Origin: Prorocentrum cordatum
Lineage: Eukaryota; Sar; Dinophyceae; Prorocentrales; Prorocentraceae
NCBI GenBank assembly: GCA_963575745.1
Contig: CAUYUJ010013980.1
Span: forward strand, 170,001 to 234,000
Reading direction: 5' to 3'
DNA length: 64,000 nt
The notes beneath the pieces are model-generated. The model was given only the letters and a program-made list of their open reading frames with translations, did no database searches and was not told the origin of the DNA. A program made the translations under genes and the position numbers. Of this stretch, positions 1 to 11,200 are shown one piece after another; the stretch's first letter is position 1, and each line of letters starts with the position of its first letter.

Positions 1-530
1 GGCGCCAACGTGTTGCACAAGGCACGCTCGCAGAACTTGACTGACGCCTTGCTGCAACGCCACTTGCTCTTCAGTCGCGAGCTCGCCTGGGGACCTGCGC
101 GCAGCCTGCCAAGACGCATACTCTTTTCAGCTGGGTGCCACGTTCAGTATATCCCAAGATCATGGGGGTCTCTCGAGCACAAGGCTGGCCACGCTTGCAA
201 TTGACAAGATCTGCACAGTCCGAAGCCTTGGATCACTGGCCGCAGCCGAGGCCCAGACCCCGCCCTTGAGAGACTTCAGAACTGACCGTGCCCCGTGGAT
301 GTTCATGCTGCATCATCATCGGGATGCGGTGCCACCCGTGTTCTCATCTGGCCGTGACTTGAGTTTTAGCGCAACGCCTGTATCGGAGGCTATGCCTCCT
401 CTCGGCCTCGCTCTGAGGCTCCGCCGCTTCCTCCCTCCTCTTCTCTGCCTAATTCAAGCTTCGCGCGGCCCGCTTAGCTTCGACCGGAAGAGGTGCGCTC
501 TCGACCCGCGGATCAAAACAAAAAAGGTGT
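1..530 (+). pseudogene. LINE 3'-end remnant
   Basis: The last ~140 bases match the 3' end of the LINE remnant near 43.6 kb. Both loci have a short CGCCTG...GAGG...TGAGGCTCC segment, then a pyrimidine-rich stretch, then AATTCAAGCT, GCGGCCCGCTTAGCTTC and an A-rich end after GATCAAAA/AATCAAAA. The tail here lies at about 451-526 and carries about 20 extra bases before the A-rich end. Upstream, weak coding similarity to a LINE C-terminal region is possible (HVQYIPRSWG at about 140-170), but stops interrupt it and I could not align it securely. The shared tail is seen directly. The reading as a 5'-truncated non-LTR copy is inference. Confidence 0.5.
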
Positions 531-576
531 TTTGAGTTTTAGTTCCGCAAGTCCCCTGCCATGTTGCGACCGGGCC

Positions 577-753
577 TACAGTCAACCCGCATCGCAAGGA
601 TGGGCATCTTCCCCAAGGGTGCCCTTGCATCCTTGCCTCCTCGGTCCATCCTCGGCGACTTTCGTTGGCCGCGCCCCGCTCGAAAAGCTTCGACATGGCC
701 TTCCAAGGCCCTTGCAGCCTTGCCGCGCACCCTCACCATACGGGTCAACTGTC
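577..753. mobile_element. Foldback element family A, copy 1
   Basis: A ~177-bp segment starts with TACAGTCAACCCGCAT and ends with a degenerate reverse complement of it (ATACGGGTCAACTGTC). The interior contains TTTCGTTGGCCGCGCCCCGC and AAGGCCCTTGCA. It is homologous along its full length to 23356-23532 and 24477-24643. No coding capacity, so MITE-like. No convincing target-site duplication. Confidence 0.6.
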
Positions 754-756
754 ACT

Positions 757-1240
757 GGTGGCCTGAGCCAGCGGGGCGCCAGAAGTGCGGGCCGCCGCTT
801 GTGCGCGCGTGCTGTCCCGGGCCAGCGCGGCGGAGGGTGGACCCGGACGTCTTGTGAGAAGCTGGCCTGGTTTGGGAGCCATCGACGCAGACACGCCGGT
901 CGTTGAAAGTAGGCATTTCTGGATTCCCAGATCCCGATCTATTTCAAGCGCCTTTCTACTTCAAGAATCGACATGCTCTTGCTGTGTTTTGTTATTCTCT
1001 GGGAGGACCTGGACCCAATCCACTATATCCGCCTTCCTACTTCATGCTTCTACCTACTTCTTCCGACCGACGTGTATCGCTGTATGGGGTTGTCGTTTGC
1101 GGATTCGGGTCTGTAAGCCATCTTCGGTTCGATAGCGAAGCTGCACTTTTGACTCTGTGTATGGAACCGTGTGTCTTACACGTGTGTTCATCTTTGTATG
1201 CGGTATTCACCCAACACACTCGTCTTTATCGGAATATATT
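757..1240. other. No gene or repeat recognised
   Basis: Mixed-composition sequence. Short open frames overlap on both strands with no recognisable protein. Confidence 0.4.
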
Positions 1241-1249
1241 GGCATGTTT

Positions 1250-1700
1250 CTCGGGAACCTCTTGGAGGCCTTTTCGGGGTTCTATGGGGGCTTCCGGATA
1301 GCCTCTTGGTGCTTCTAGGGGACCTCGGTGGTCTCTTGGAGGCCTGCTGGTGGTCTGGGGAGTCCTCTTGGGGCGGGGGGATCGATATGTCAGTGCGGTT
1401 TTCCCCACCTGGGCCGTTTTGGAGGCTTCTCGGGCCGTCTTGGGGCCCTCTTGCGCCGTTCTGGGGCCCTCCGCGGGAGGCCGTGTTGGGGCGAGCGGTC
1501 TTGGAGCGTTGGAAGCCTGAGCAGGCGACAATTTCGAATCTTTTCGGACACATTCGGAACTCCCTCGGTGGTCCCCTCAGGCCGTCTTGGGGCCGTCTTG
1601 GCCGTCGTGGTGCGTAGGATGTGTCGGTTGTCTCTTGGCTTGTCTTGAGGGCATCTTGGGACCCTCTTGGTCTGTCTTGGGGCCTTCTGGCCTCGGGAAA
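1250..1700. repeat. Degenerate CTTGGGGCC-type minisatellite
   Basis: Short irregular units of the kind CTTGGGGCC, CTTGGAGGC and TCTCGGGCC recur at about 9-12 bp spacing. The same word family appears at 20400-20570, 37300-37800 and 47190-47480, and as its complement at 38150-39420. The long open frames on both strands here come from this periodicity. Confidence 0.6.
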
Positions 1701-1744
1701 AGTCATGTGGGAAGCCCCAGGAGGCGCGCGCCACGCCCCGTGAG

Positions 1745-2085
1745 TTGTGATCTTGGTCCCTTCAATGGTATCTAGCGTTCTCGCTCCTGAACTTTCGTGG
1801 GCGGATGACTGCATTCCAGTTGTGCTCTTTCTGATGTGTTGTATATTGTATCCCCGACCTGGGACCATGTCGGGCCTTAACCTGGTCTGTTAGCTGTTAC
1901 CGTCTTTATTTATTAAACACGAAGATGATGTGTAACCTGAGTTGTGGTTGCTGTAGGATCCCATGTATTACCAAACATATCTTGGATGCCCCTGTGCCTA
2001 TTGTGCTTTTCAATCCACGTTCTATCGTGGCTCGCACCTTGTGTTTTACAAGGGGAAGTCTTTGGACTCTGATTGTGCCCCCGGC
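1745..2085. other. No gene recognised
   Basis: Relatively AT-rich interval between the CTTGGGGCC repeats and the composite repeat array. It contains no domain or repeat I can identify. Confidence 0.35.
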
Positions 2086-2554
2086 CCCCGGTTTGCAACA
2101 TCAGCAGCTCCCGCCTGATACATCCTCACAATTCATTTCAAAATCGCGCTCTCCCGCGGGACTTCCTCACAATTCATGCATGACATGAATCTCGCTCTCG
2201 CGTGGGACTTCCCAATATTTTATTCAGACGCCGCGCACTCGACGTTCAGGAATCGCGCTCTCGCTTTGGCTGTTCTACTGATTCACTCGGGAATCGCGCT
2301 TTCGCCCGAGAACTCATCGCGATTCATGCAGGACTCACGCTTCAGCAACCCGCCTGCTCGACCTGGCCGCCTGGGTCCGCCTTTCCGACCCGCCCGTTAG
2401 GGTCTATTCAGCCGACCTGCCCGTCTGGTTTTGCCACGTGTTTTCTGCTCCTGGCCTCTCTCCTGCTAATTTCTCTAGTGCTCAATCCTTCTCCCTCCCC
2501 CTTCCATCCGTCCTCTCGTCCCCTGTTTTAGCGGCTTCGCTAAATGCACGTGGC

Positions 2555-2700
2555 AGGTAAGGAAGATGTTGCCCCCATGGGGTACGATCGAAGACGAACA
2601 ATGCGGGTATCGAGGGTTTGGGGTATATGTATTGGATGGCACGCGAGCAGAGTGGAGCGAGCAGTCTTACAATGATTGGTGTTGTTGTTGTACCCCCCAA
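2555..2700 (+). repeat. SINE-like module with GTT tail, copy 1
   Basis: Contains GGTACGATCGAAGACGA, CGAGGGTTTGGGGTATA, GGCACGCGAGCAGA and CAGTCTTACAATGATTGG, then a short GTTGTTGTTG tail. The next copy begins within ten bases. Confidence 0.55.
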
Positions 2701-2917
2701 GGGGGTACGATCGGAGACGAAGATGGCGGGTACCGAAGGTTTGGGATATACGTGTTGCAAGGCACGTGAGCAGCTAAGAGCGAACAATCTTAACATGATT
2801 GGTGTTGTTGTCGTCGTCGTTGTGGTTGTTGTTGCTGCTGCTGCTGCTGTTGTTGTTGTGGTTGTTGTTGTTGTTGTTGTTGCTGTTGCTGTTTTGTTGT
2901 TGTGGTTGTTGTTGTTT
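2690..2917 (+). repeat. SINE-like module with GTT tail, copy 2
   Basis: Same module as at 2555, here followed by ~115 bp of GTT-rich repeat (2801-2917) interrupted by GTC and GCT triplets. Confidence 0.55.
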
Positions 2918-3237
2918 GGAGTCACGTTTTCGCTCCGGCCTTCTTAGTTATTTCCTGGGGAATCGCGCTATCGTTCCAGACATCCTCGCGATGCATGCAG
3001 GGCTCACGCCTCAGCAGCTCGCTTGCTCGACCTGGTCGCGTGGGCCCGCCTGTCCGAACCTCCTGTCAGGGTCTACCCGCCCGATCTGCCCGTCTGCTTC
3101 TGCCACGTGTTTTCTGCTCCTGGCCCCCCATCCTGCTAATCTCTCTCGCGCTCCATCCTCATCCCTCCCTCTTGTCCCCTTTCTTTCATCCGCTCTCTCT
3201 TCCCCTGCCTTTGGAACTGCACGAGATACACGTTGCA

Positions 3238-3425
3238 GGTAAGAACGATCTATCCAAAGGGGGTACGATCGAAAACGAAGAGGGCGGTTACCGAGGGTTG
3301 GGGATATACGTGTCGAATGGCGCGCGAGCGTGTAAGAGCGAACAGTCTTCAACTGATTGTTCCTGCTGTTGTTGTTGTGGTTGTGGTTTCGTTGTCGTTG
3401 TTGTCGTTGTTGTCATTGTTGTTGA
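3238..3425 (+). repeat. SINE-like module with GTT tail, copy 3
   Basis: GGTACGATCGAAAACGAAG opens the module. It ends in a ~60-bp imperfect GTT/GTC tail. Confidence 0.55.
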
Positions 3426-4014
3426 AGTTCCATGTCTACGTACTGATTGAGTCATCCTCCAGCCCGGTAACCATTGTGTTTTTTTCAATTGACGTGCTTC
3501 TCTTGGGGCTTGCACACGGTTTTTTACAAGGGACAGCGGGGGGGCACCAAATTTATGTATTACAACAACGACGGCTCCCGCCTGATACCTCTTCACAAGT
3601 TATTCCCAAATCGCGCTGTTGCGCGGGACCTCCTCACAATTTGTACAGGAGTCTCGCTCTCGTGTGGCACTTCTTTTCAATTTCTTCGGACGCCGCGTCT
3701 TCGACACTCAGGAATCATGCTCTCGCTGTGGATTTCCTCACGATTTCCTTCGGAGTCGCGCTATCGCTTGAGACTTCTGTCGATTCATGCAGGAATCACG
3801 CTTCACAATCCGCGTGCTCGACCTGGCTGCCTGGGACTGCCTTCCCGACCCGCCCGCTAGTGTCTGCCCGCTCGATCTGCCCGTCTGGTTCTCCCACGTG
3901 TTTTCTGCTCCTAGCCTTCCTCCTGCTAATTTCTTTCGTGCTCCATCCTTCTCCCTCCCCCCTCCATCCGTCCTTTTTTCCCTCGTTCTAGGGGCTGCAC
4001 TAAATTCACGTGGC

Positions 4015-4145
4015 ATGTCAAGAGACCTTACCCCCAGGGGGTATGATCGTAGACGAAGAACGCGGGCACCTAGGATTTCGGATATACGTGCTTAATGGCA
4101 CGCGAGCAGATAGGAGCGAACAGTCTTAGCATGCTTGTTGTTGAT
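4015..4145 (+). repeat. SINE-like module, copy 4 (short tail)
   Basis: Diverged copy of the module (GTATGATCGTAGACGAAG). Its tail is reduced to a few bases (TTGTTGTTG). Confidence 0.5.
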
Positions 4146-4497
4146 CCCACACTCTAGAATAAGTATTGTTAATCTCCCCCCACCAGTACACATTCTATCT
4201 TTAAATTGAAGTGCCCCCCTCGGGTCTCGCACCAGGTTCTTTATCGGTGAAACGCTTCATGCTCAAACTGCGCCGCTGGCCCTCCGACTACAGCAACAAC
4301 GGCTCCCGCCTGATACTTCCTCACAATTGATTCCCAAACCGCGCTCTCGCGCCTGGCTTCCTTACACTTTAATCGGGACTCGCGCTCTTGCGTGGGGCTT
4401 CCCCGCAATTTATTTAGACGCCGCGCCCTCGACATTTAGGAATCACGCTCTCGCTTTTGTGCTTCTCTATGGCTTTTATAGAATTCACGTGGCAGGT

Positions 4498-4660
4498 ATG
4501 GAAGACGTACCCCAATGAGGTACCATCGAAAACGAAACGTGCGGGCATCGAGGGTTTGGAATACACGTGTTGAATGGCACGCGAGCAGATACGAGCGAAC
4601 AGTCTCAACACGATTGTTCTTGTTGTTGTTGTTGTTGCTGCTGCTGTTGTTGTTGATGAT
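4498..4660 (+). repeat. SINE-like module with GTT tail, copy 5
   Basis: Diverged head (GGTACCATCGAAAACGAA), the conserved GGCACGCGAGCAGATA core, and a GTT/GCT tail at about 4618-4657. Confidence 0.55.
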
Positions 4661-5090
4661 GAACTCTCGCTACTGAAGAATAATTTGTGTTGATCCCCCC
4701 TTCCGGTGGCCATTGTTTTTTTTCAATTGAAGTGCTCCCCGGGGGCTCGCACCCTTGTTTATCAGGGAAAGTCACTAGGCTCAAACTGTGCCCGTGGCCC
4801 CTGGGTTACAATCACAACAGCTCCTGCCTGAGACCTCCTCATAATTTAGCCAGGACCCCCGCTCCCGCCAGAGGCTACCTTGCATTTAATCGCGCTCTCG
4901 CTAGGGAACCCTATTCAGGAATCCCTCACTCGGCGCTCTGGAGTCGCGCTCTCGCTGGAGACTTGCATGCAATGTACTCAAGAATCACGCTCTTGCGTTG
5001 GAATTCCCCGCAATTTCCTGAATCGCCGCGCTCCCGACACTCAGGCACCCTATAGGACTCCATCACAGCTTACTTAGGAATCGGGGTCTC

Positions 5091-5860
5091 GCTGCCCTTC
5101 GTGGCCCCGTTGCAGCCTTTCGTGGCCCCGTTGCAGCCCGTCGTTGTCCCGTTGCAGCCTTTCGTGGCCCCGTTGCAGCCCTTCGTGGCCCCGTTGCAGC
5201 CCTTCGTGACCCCCTCGCTGCCCTTCGGGGCCCCCTCGCTGCCCTTCGTGGCCCCCATCGCTGCCCTTCGTGGCCCCGTTGCAGCCCATCGTGGCCCCCT
5301 CGCTGCCCTTCGTTGCCCCGTTGCAGCCCTCCGTGGCCCCCTCGCTGCCCTTCGTGGCCCCGTTGCAGCCCTCCGTGGCCCCCTCGCTGCCCTTCGTGGC
5401 CCCGTTGCAGCCCTCCGTGGCCCCGTCGCTGCTCGTGGCCCCGTTGCAGCCCTTCGTGGCCCCCTCGCTGCCCTTCGGGGCCCCCTCGCTGCCCTTCGTT
5501 GCCCCTCGCTGCCCTTCGTGGCCCCGTTGCAGCCCATCGTGGCCCCTTCGCTGCCCTTCGTGGCCCCGTTGCAGCCTTCCGTGGCCCCCTCGCTGTCCTT
5601 CGTGGCCCCGTTGCAGCCCTTCGTGGCCCCCCTCGCTGCCCTTCGTGGCCCCGTTGCAGCCCATCGTGGCCCCTTCGCTGCTCGTGGCCCCGTTGCAGCC
5701 CTTCGTGGCCCCGTTGCAGCCCTTCGGGGCCCCCTCGCTGCCCTTCGTGGCCCCCTCGCTGCCCTTCGTGGCCCCGTTGCAGCCCTTCGTGGCCCCCTCG
5801 CTGCCCTTCGTGGCCCCGTTGCAGCCCTCCGTGGCCCAATCCTTGCCCTCTGCGGCCCAA
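5091..5860. repeat. 21-bp minisatellite (~36 units)
   Basis: Tandem units of the type GCCCTTCGTGGCCCCGTTGC and GCCCTTCGTGGCCCCCTCGC alternate. The period is a multiple of three, so long open frames exist in several frames on both strands (PFVAP-type on +, GCNGATKGSEG-type on -). They are repeat artefacts, not genes. Degenerate units continue to about 6090. Confidence 0.85.
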
Positions 5861-6123
5861 TATACGTATGCCCTTCGTGGTCCCCGCTCGTTCGCGCCCG
5901 CCGTGGCCCCACATGCATGCCCTTCGTGGCCCCGTCGCTGCCCTAAGTGGCCCCGTCGCTACACTCTGTGGCCCCGCATTATCTGCCCTTCGTGCCCTGC
6001 GCTCGTTCGCTCCCTTCGTGGCCCCATACGCATGCACTTCGTGGCCCCGCTGTCACCCGTCGTGGCCCCCTTCCTGCCCTTCGTAGCCCCGTTGTCGCTC
6101 TCGCTCTCGTTCTCGCTTTCGCT

Positions 6124-6155
<32 letters not shown>

Positions 6156-6279
6156 TCGTCATCGTCGCGGTCGGTCCCCTGTCTGTCCCTCTTGGGGTCG
6201 GGTTGCCGCCGATCAGCGTTGCCGCTGGCCAGGCCGACGGTCCGCGGCCACCCCGCCGCTTGCCGGGGCCCGGCCTCTG

Positions 6280-6785
6280 CAGGGAAGAACGATTTACCCC
6301 CAGAAGGGGTACGATCGAAGACGAAGAGGGTGGGTATCGAGGTTTCGGGAGCTACACGTTGAATGACACTCGCGCAGATAAGTGCGAACAGTCTTACCAT
6401 AATTGGTGTTGTTGTTGCTGTGGATGTTGTCACTGCTGTTGTTGTTGTTGTTGTGGTTGTTGTGGTTGCTGTTGTGGTTGTTGTTGTTGTTGTTGTGGTT
6501 GTTGTCGTTGTTGTTGCTGTTGTTGCTGCTGTTATTGTTGTTGTTGTTCTTGGTTGCTTGCTTGCTGGTTTGTTTGTTGTGGTTGTTGACGCTGTCGTCG
6601 TTGTTGTTGTTGTTGTTGCTGCTGCCGCTGTTGTTGTTGTTGTTGCTGTTGAGTTTTGGTGTTTGTTGATTGTTGTAGGTTGTTTGTTGTTTGTTGTTTG
6701 TGTTTGTTGTCGTTGTTGTTGGTGGTGTTGTCGTTGTTGCTGCTGCTGATATTGTAGCGGTTGTTGTTGTTGTTGTTGGTGCTGG

Positions 6786-6825
<40 letters not shown>

Positions 6826-6860
6826 GCTGTTGTTGTTGTTGTTGTTGTTGTTGGATGCTC
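6280..6860 (+). repeat. SINE-like module copy 6 with very long GTT tail
   Basis: GGTACGATCGAAGACGAAG at about 6308, then the same core ending at about 6405. About 450 bp of GTT repeats follow, mixed with GCT, GTC and GGT triplets. This is the longest such tail in the window. On the complement it reads as a Gln/Thr-rich open frame, which I regard as spurious. Confidence 0.65.
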
Positions 6861-7194
6861 ATCTCTCGGACCAAAGGGGGTGGTATGGGGTAGGGGGAGG
6901 GGGGCGGTTTCTTAGAATCACCCCTGCTTCTTAGAAGGCGCGGGCCTAGTCTATAGATGTAGGGCCAGCGCCTTCTGAGAATCAGCTTCTTCCTAAGAAG
7001 CCTTACCCCTCCCTCTACCCCCTTGTGCGGCGTCGCCAACCTTCTCCCGCGACATCAATGACGGCCAGCGAGGTGCGCGGTCCTCACGCCCTCTGCGTGT
7101 GGAGGTCGCTGCTGGGGCCCGTGGACCCCCAGGAGAGATTCCGCTTCCCTCGGGCGCGGGCAATTTGTAGCGGCAGCCAGGGGGGCGAGATGGC

Positions 7195-7412
7195 CAGGAA
7201 TTGGGGGAGGGGATGGGAGGGGGAAAGGAGGAGAGGGGGAGAGGAGGAGGTGGGTGAGGGGGGAGGCGGAGGGGGGGAGGGGGAGAGGAAGGGGGGAGAG
7301 GGAGAGGAGGGGGGGAGGGAGAGAGGGAGGGGGAAAGGAGGAGGGGAAGGAGGGAGGGAGGAGGGGGAGAAGGGGGGGGAGGGTTTGAGGGAGTGGGTGG
7401 GGGGGGAGCAGG
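7195..7412. repeat. G/A-only purine tract
   Basis: About 215 bp almost purely of G and A (GGGGGAGG, GAGAGGGGG), with no fixed period. Confidence 0.85.
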
Positions 7413-7629
7413 AGCAGCAACAGGAAGATGAACGATGGCTTGGGCCAGAGCGCTGTGGGCTGGAAGAGGCTCTGGCCAGCAAGGGCGCCCAATCAAGATG
7501 GGGAGGGGGTCGTCCTCCTGCACCCATTCTCCTAATACCGTACCCCCCTCGTCGCACCAACAAACGCGTCCGTGGGCTGTGCGGGGCGTCCCGCTTGAGA
7601 CTTCCAGGCCACTTTTCACACTGAAGCTG

Positions 7630-7960
7630 GACAGCTCAAGCAGCTACACGGATGCTGTGATGGAGGGCCCGCCGTTTACCAAGTGCGGCATCTGTCTTAT
7701 TGCCATGCACATCCTTCTCAAACAAATCAGCAGTTACAGTGAAGGGGGTCGGGTGATTCCTAGAAGGCGGCTCTCGCCCCAGCGCCGCGCACACCGGTCC
7801 TAAACAAATCCAGCAATTACATGGAGGGACCCAGGCTCGTTTTCGAAATGGGGCTCTCGCTCTGGCGCCGCGTATACGCGGCCTTAAACCATTCACATGT
7901 CTGTGGGACGGTTCCTTGCCAACACGTGGCTTCGTCTGTACCAGTTCCAGCATCTTGAGA
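7630..7960 (+). repeat. ~80-bp repeat family, block 1
   Basis: Units contain a GGATGGAGGGC-like start, then CTCTCGCCCCAGCGCCGCG, then a run such as CCTAAACAAATCCAGCA. The same unit recurs at 12490-12725, 41820-42030 and, inverted, at 50595-50945. Confidence 0.6.
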
Positions 7961-8079
7961 ACGACATCAAACGGTGTAACACTTGTACGGGTTTAGGGCG
8001 ATTCATTCCCCATTAGGCTTGCTTGAGGGGTTCTTACTTGGTTAAAGGTTGGTGCCTCGGGGCCTTACTTTGCCCGTTC

Positions 8080-8405
8080 CCCAGGGATTCCTCGGGTTTC
8101 CCGGGTTCCCCGAGTTCCCCGGGTTCCCCTCCCCCAGGGCTTCTCATTCTTACGTTGCTCGTTTCTCGGATGTTCTTTAGGTTCCCCGGGTGCCTCGGGT
8201 TCCCCGCCCCCAGTGCCTCCTATTGTTACGTTGCCCGTTTCTCGGAGCCGGGTTCCTCGGGTTCGCTGGGTTCCTCGGTTGCCCCCGGTTGCCCCAAGCA
8301 ATGCCAAGCAATGCCAATCAATGCCAAGGAAACCCAAGCAATGCCAAGCAATGCCAAGCAATGTTAAGCAACGCCAAGCGATGCCAAGCGCTGCGCCCAG
8401 CGATG
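8080..8405. repeat. Short tandem repeats (TTCCCCGGG, then 10-bp GCAATGCCAA)
   Basis: TTCCCCGGGTTCC-like repeats at 8080-8270 are followed by a 10-bp array of GCAATGCCAA with variants GCAATGCCAT, GCAATGTTAA and GCGATGCCAA at 8295-8405. Confidence 0.75.
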
Positions 8406-8799
8406 CGCCCATGCAATGGGCTTTCCCCTCATTGAGGTCGCGCCGAGTTCAACTTTTTTACGGGGACCCGCTTGAGAGCCTCTGAACCATACGACAATAC
8501 GTTTGACTTGGCGCAAGGCTTGCACGGATGGAGGACGGTTGCTTGTCGAAGTGGAGCTCTCGCTGAGCATTCCCTCGAGCCTGACCTGCCGTTCAACTTT
8601 TTACAGCTCTTGCAGCTACAGGGGTGAAGGGTGGACCCTTTGCATGACACATTCCGTGACTGTGCCCTGCCGCTGAGTGGCAGGCCCGCTGGGCATCCAC
8701 CTGTCGAGTGGGGCGCTCAACGGCTGTGGACGGGAGCAGAGGCTGGGACGTGTAAGGAGGGGACTTCGGACGGGAGGGTGTGATGCATCTTTGGTTTCC

Positions 8800-8990
8800 T
8801 CTGGTCCTCCTCCTCCTCCTCCTCCTCCTCCTCCTCCATCTCTCCTCTCTGTCCATCTCCTTTTGTGCAGCTTCGTCCCCCTCCTCTTCCTCCTCCTCCT
8901 CCGCCTCCTCCTCCTCCCTCCATCTCCTCCTTCCCATCCTCTGCCTCCTCCTCCCCCCTCTGCTCCTCCGCCCTCTCTCCCCATCTCCTC
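8800..8990. repeat. CTC trinucleotide tract
   Basis: CTC/TCC repeats with interruptions. This and similar tracts produce Pro/Leu/Ser or Glu/Arg/Gly-rich open frames on the two strands that I do not call as genes. Confidence 0.85.
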
Positions 8991-9129
8991 CCCTTCCGCC
9001 TCGTCCTCCCGCCGCTCCCCTCCCCAAGGGGGGAGGGCGGAGATGACGTGGAGTGGAAGGAGGTGCGCGCTTTGCAGCCGGAGGCGAGCGGCACCCGCGC
9101 CGCGCTCCGCCCACGACGGTACAGAGCCG

Positions 9130-9290
9130 TTTTTTTTTATACATGCTCCGCGTGCGGATCATGTATTAAACATGCAGGGATTTAGTATAAAACACAACGA
9201 TGCGTTCATGCATAAATTTACTCATACATTAATCATGTATTAACAAATCATATGTTTAAACATCCGATGTATTAAAAACTGCCCTGTACT
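9130..9290. other. AT-rich patch with ATGTATTAA repeats
   Basis: ATGTATTAA recurs four times (ATGTATTAAACATG, ATGTATTAACAAAT, ATGTATTAAAAACT and variants) in an otherwise GC-rich setting. No function assigned. Confidence 0.4.
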
Positions 9291-9582
9291 TTCGGGGAAC
9301 CCTGCGTTCGTGAGGGCTCTGGCCGAAGCATCGACCGATGCCCAGAATGTATACATTGGGGATGTTGTGGCCGGCGCTTCGGGGGAGCTGGCCGATCTCG
9401 GCCAGACCTGGGCCTCCGAAGAAGGCTCTGGGCCCTCGCGCGCCCGTCTCTGCACTCGCCCGGCGCCGGTGCGGATCGCCTCGGCCTCGCCGCCGACGGC
9501 GCTCCCGGCGCCGAGCGTCTGCTCCCGCGCGCGTGTCCTGTGATTTCACGGAGGCTCGTTTGTCGCAGGCTTGGTCGTCAGG

Positions 9583-9650
9583 GAGGAGGAGGAGGAGGAG
9601 GAGGAGGAGGAGGAGGAGGAGGAGGAGGAGGAGGAGGAGGAGGAGGAGGT
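9583..9650. repeat. Pure GGA trinucleotide tract (~22 units)
   Basis: Uninterrupted GGA repeat, flanked by GC-rich sequence with no credible gene. Confidence 0.9.
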
Positions 9651-9659
9651 GCAGGTGGG

Positions 9660-11030
9660 GCGGGAGGGTGGCCCGGGGGCGGTCGGGGACGTCTGGGGCT
9701 GCACGTCTCGAGAGGGCACGTCGTCGGACGGCGGCGCCCCCAAGGGCATCGACAGCCCAGCCGCCGGCAGGATTTCTGCACGCCCCGCGGCCCCCGAGGT
9801 GCCGCCCGGGAGGGGCTCTGATTTTCGGGCCGTTCCTCAGATCCAGGTCGCGGAACCCATGCGCGGCCAAGGCTCGCAGAGCCCCTCCGTTCCCTACTCA
9901 GCGTTCCTCATGGTAGCACGACGGCCGTATTCTTGGATGTGCCTGACGCTTGTGAGCTACAGGCTTGCTGGGGGATGTGGGTGCGTTGCGCTACCAGAAC
10001 GGCCGCATCCGTCACCGTGCAAGCGCGGGCGCAGCAGAGACGTCCCAGCTGCCTTGTGGCTATCTCATCGTTGTCGGTGTGTTCTGGAGGCTATCGGATT
10101 AGCTGGGAGGGCCCCTCCGACATGCTCGGGAGCGCGCGTGCGCGCGTCGCGTGCTGGCCACTTGAAGAAGAAATCATGTCAGACAGCACCTGGGGACAAA
10201 GTGCAAGGGCAAGCCCAGACCCCTGACGCAGTGTTGTCTCGTTTTGCTGCTGTTCCCTAGCAACGTCTCACGCGAGAGGGCTTCCAGCGGAGGCACAAGG
10301 AAGAAAAAAAAACACACACAGAGGACCCACAAAGGGGGGGACGGGGAGCCCTAGGACGCAGTTCCTGGACGACCGTTTCGCCTGTAGACTTCCCCAGAAG
10401 TCAGTCAGGAGCCGTTGTTCCGCTCTCGTGCCAGCTGCAGGTCTGGTCCGGACGGCCACGATGCTGGGAAACAGTGCGCCAAGGCACGCACGGCCATGCC
10501 CGCGTCCTGGCTGCATCTTTCCTCGGAGTCCCTGGGGATGCTTTCACCAGCCGACCTCCTCCTACTCGACCCGCCTGTTTTTCAACTTCGTTGCTGTTAG
10601 GGTGCGTACTGTGCTGGGGTATGGTCACAATGTGGGCCCACAGGGGTCCCATCCCCATCCATGGGACTGCCTCCTCATCCCCAGTCGTCATCCGACGGGG
10701 CCCGGTCAGGCCCTCCAGGAAGCGAACAAAACTTAAAACAACTGTCGTCGCGATCTTGCACGAGGCGAGGGGATGTGGGCCTGGTGATCGAAACAGGACT
10801 TCGGCCCTGTCCGGGAGTACGTTCCGGCTGGAATGTCGACGGGGTCCCAGCCGAGGCGATGAGTTTTTTTGGAGGCCTCAGCCTTGGTGCCACAACCCAA
10901 AAACGCTTGCTCCTCCAAGTTCGATCTTCGATCCTCGACCCAGGAGCCGCAGCAGCAGGATGGGCACGTGGACCCGCCGCTCACGGGGGCGTGGAGTTAG
11001 ACCGCCAAACAATGTGACATCTTCTTCGGG
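9660..11030. other. No gene recognised
   Basis: GC-rich sequence with overlapping short open frames on both strands. None has a recognisable domain. Confidence 0.35.
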
Positions 11031-11033
11031 CGA

Positions 11034-11200
11034 ACTTTTACCAGCCTGGAACATATCCCTATCCCTATGCTGGGCACCTCCTCATCACGATGCCAATCTT
11101 AGGGATTCCCTTTTTTTTTGAGGGCGAATTCCCAAGATTGTCATCGCCTTTTGGCGTGTCAATCTTAGGGATAGGGATACGTTCGAGGCTGTTAAAATTT
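11034..11200. mobile_element. Foldback element family C, copy 1
   Basis: The left arm reads ACTTTTACCAGCCTGGAAC, then ATATCCCTATCCCTA. The right arm is its near reverse complement: TAGGGATAGGGATACGTTCG, then AGGCTGTTAAAA. Internal ATCTTAGGG and its inverse extend the pairing, so most of the ~165 bp can fold into one hairpin. Homologous to 23531-23690. Non-coding and MITE-like. Confidence 0.6.

Larger units (their letters stand above)
2090..5060 (+). repeat. Array of composite dispersed repeats
   Basis: Several diverged copies of a multi-part unit lie head to tail. Part 1 is tandem AATCGCGCTCTCGC-type ~45-60-bp repeats. Part 2 has GCTCGACCTGG...CGACCCGCC...GTCTG..TTTGCCACG and TTTTCTGCTCCTGGCC (about 2330-2545, 2995-3220, 3780-4010). 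Part 3 is a ~110-bp module beginning GGTACGATCGAAGACGA and ending in CAGTCTTA..ATGATTGGTG followed by GTT repeats. All copies share the + orientation. No protein is visible in any frame. Confidence 0.7.

Noticed and set aside
1188-1868. 226-codon minus-strand frame
   Set aside because: Created by CTTGGGGCC-type repeats, with similar-length frames in competing registers.
5063-6589. Long open frames on both strands at 5.1-6.6 kb
   Set aside because: The 21-bp minisatellite keeps every frame open. The peptide repeats change with frame and match no structured family.
6053-7039. 328-codon Gln/Thr-rich minus-strand open frame
   Set aside because: It is the complement of the GTT/GCT microsatellite. 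It has no domain, and stops are absent because the repeat contains none.
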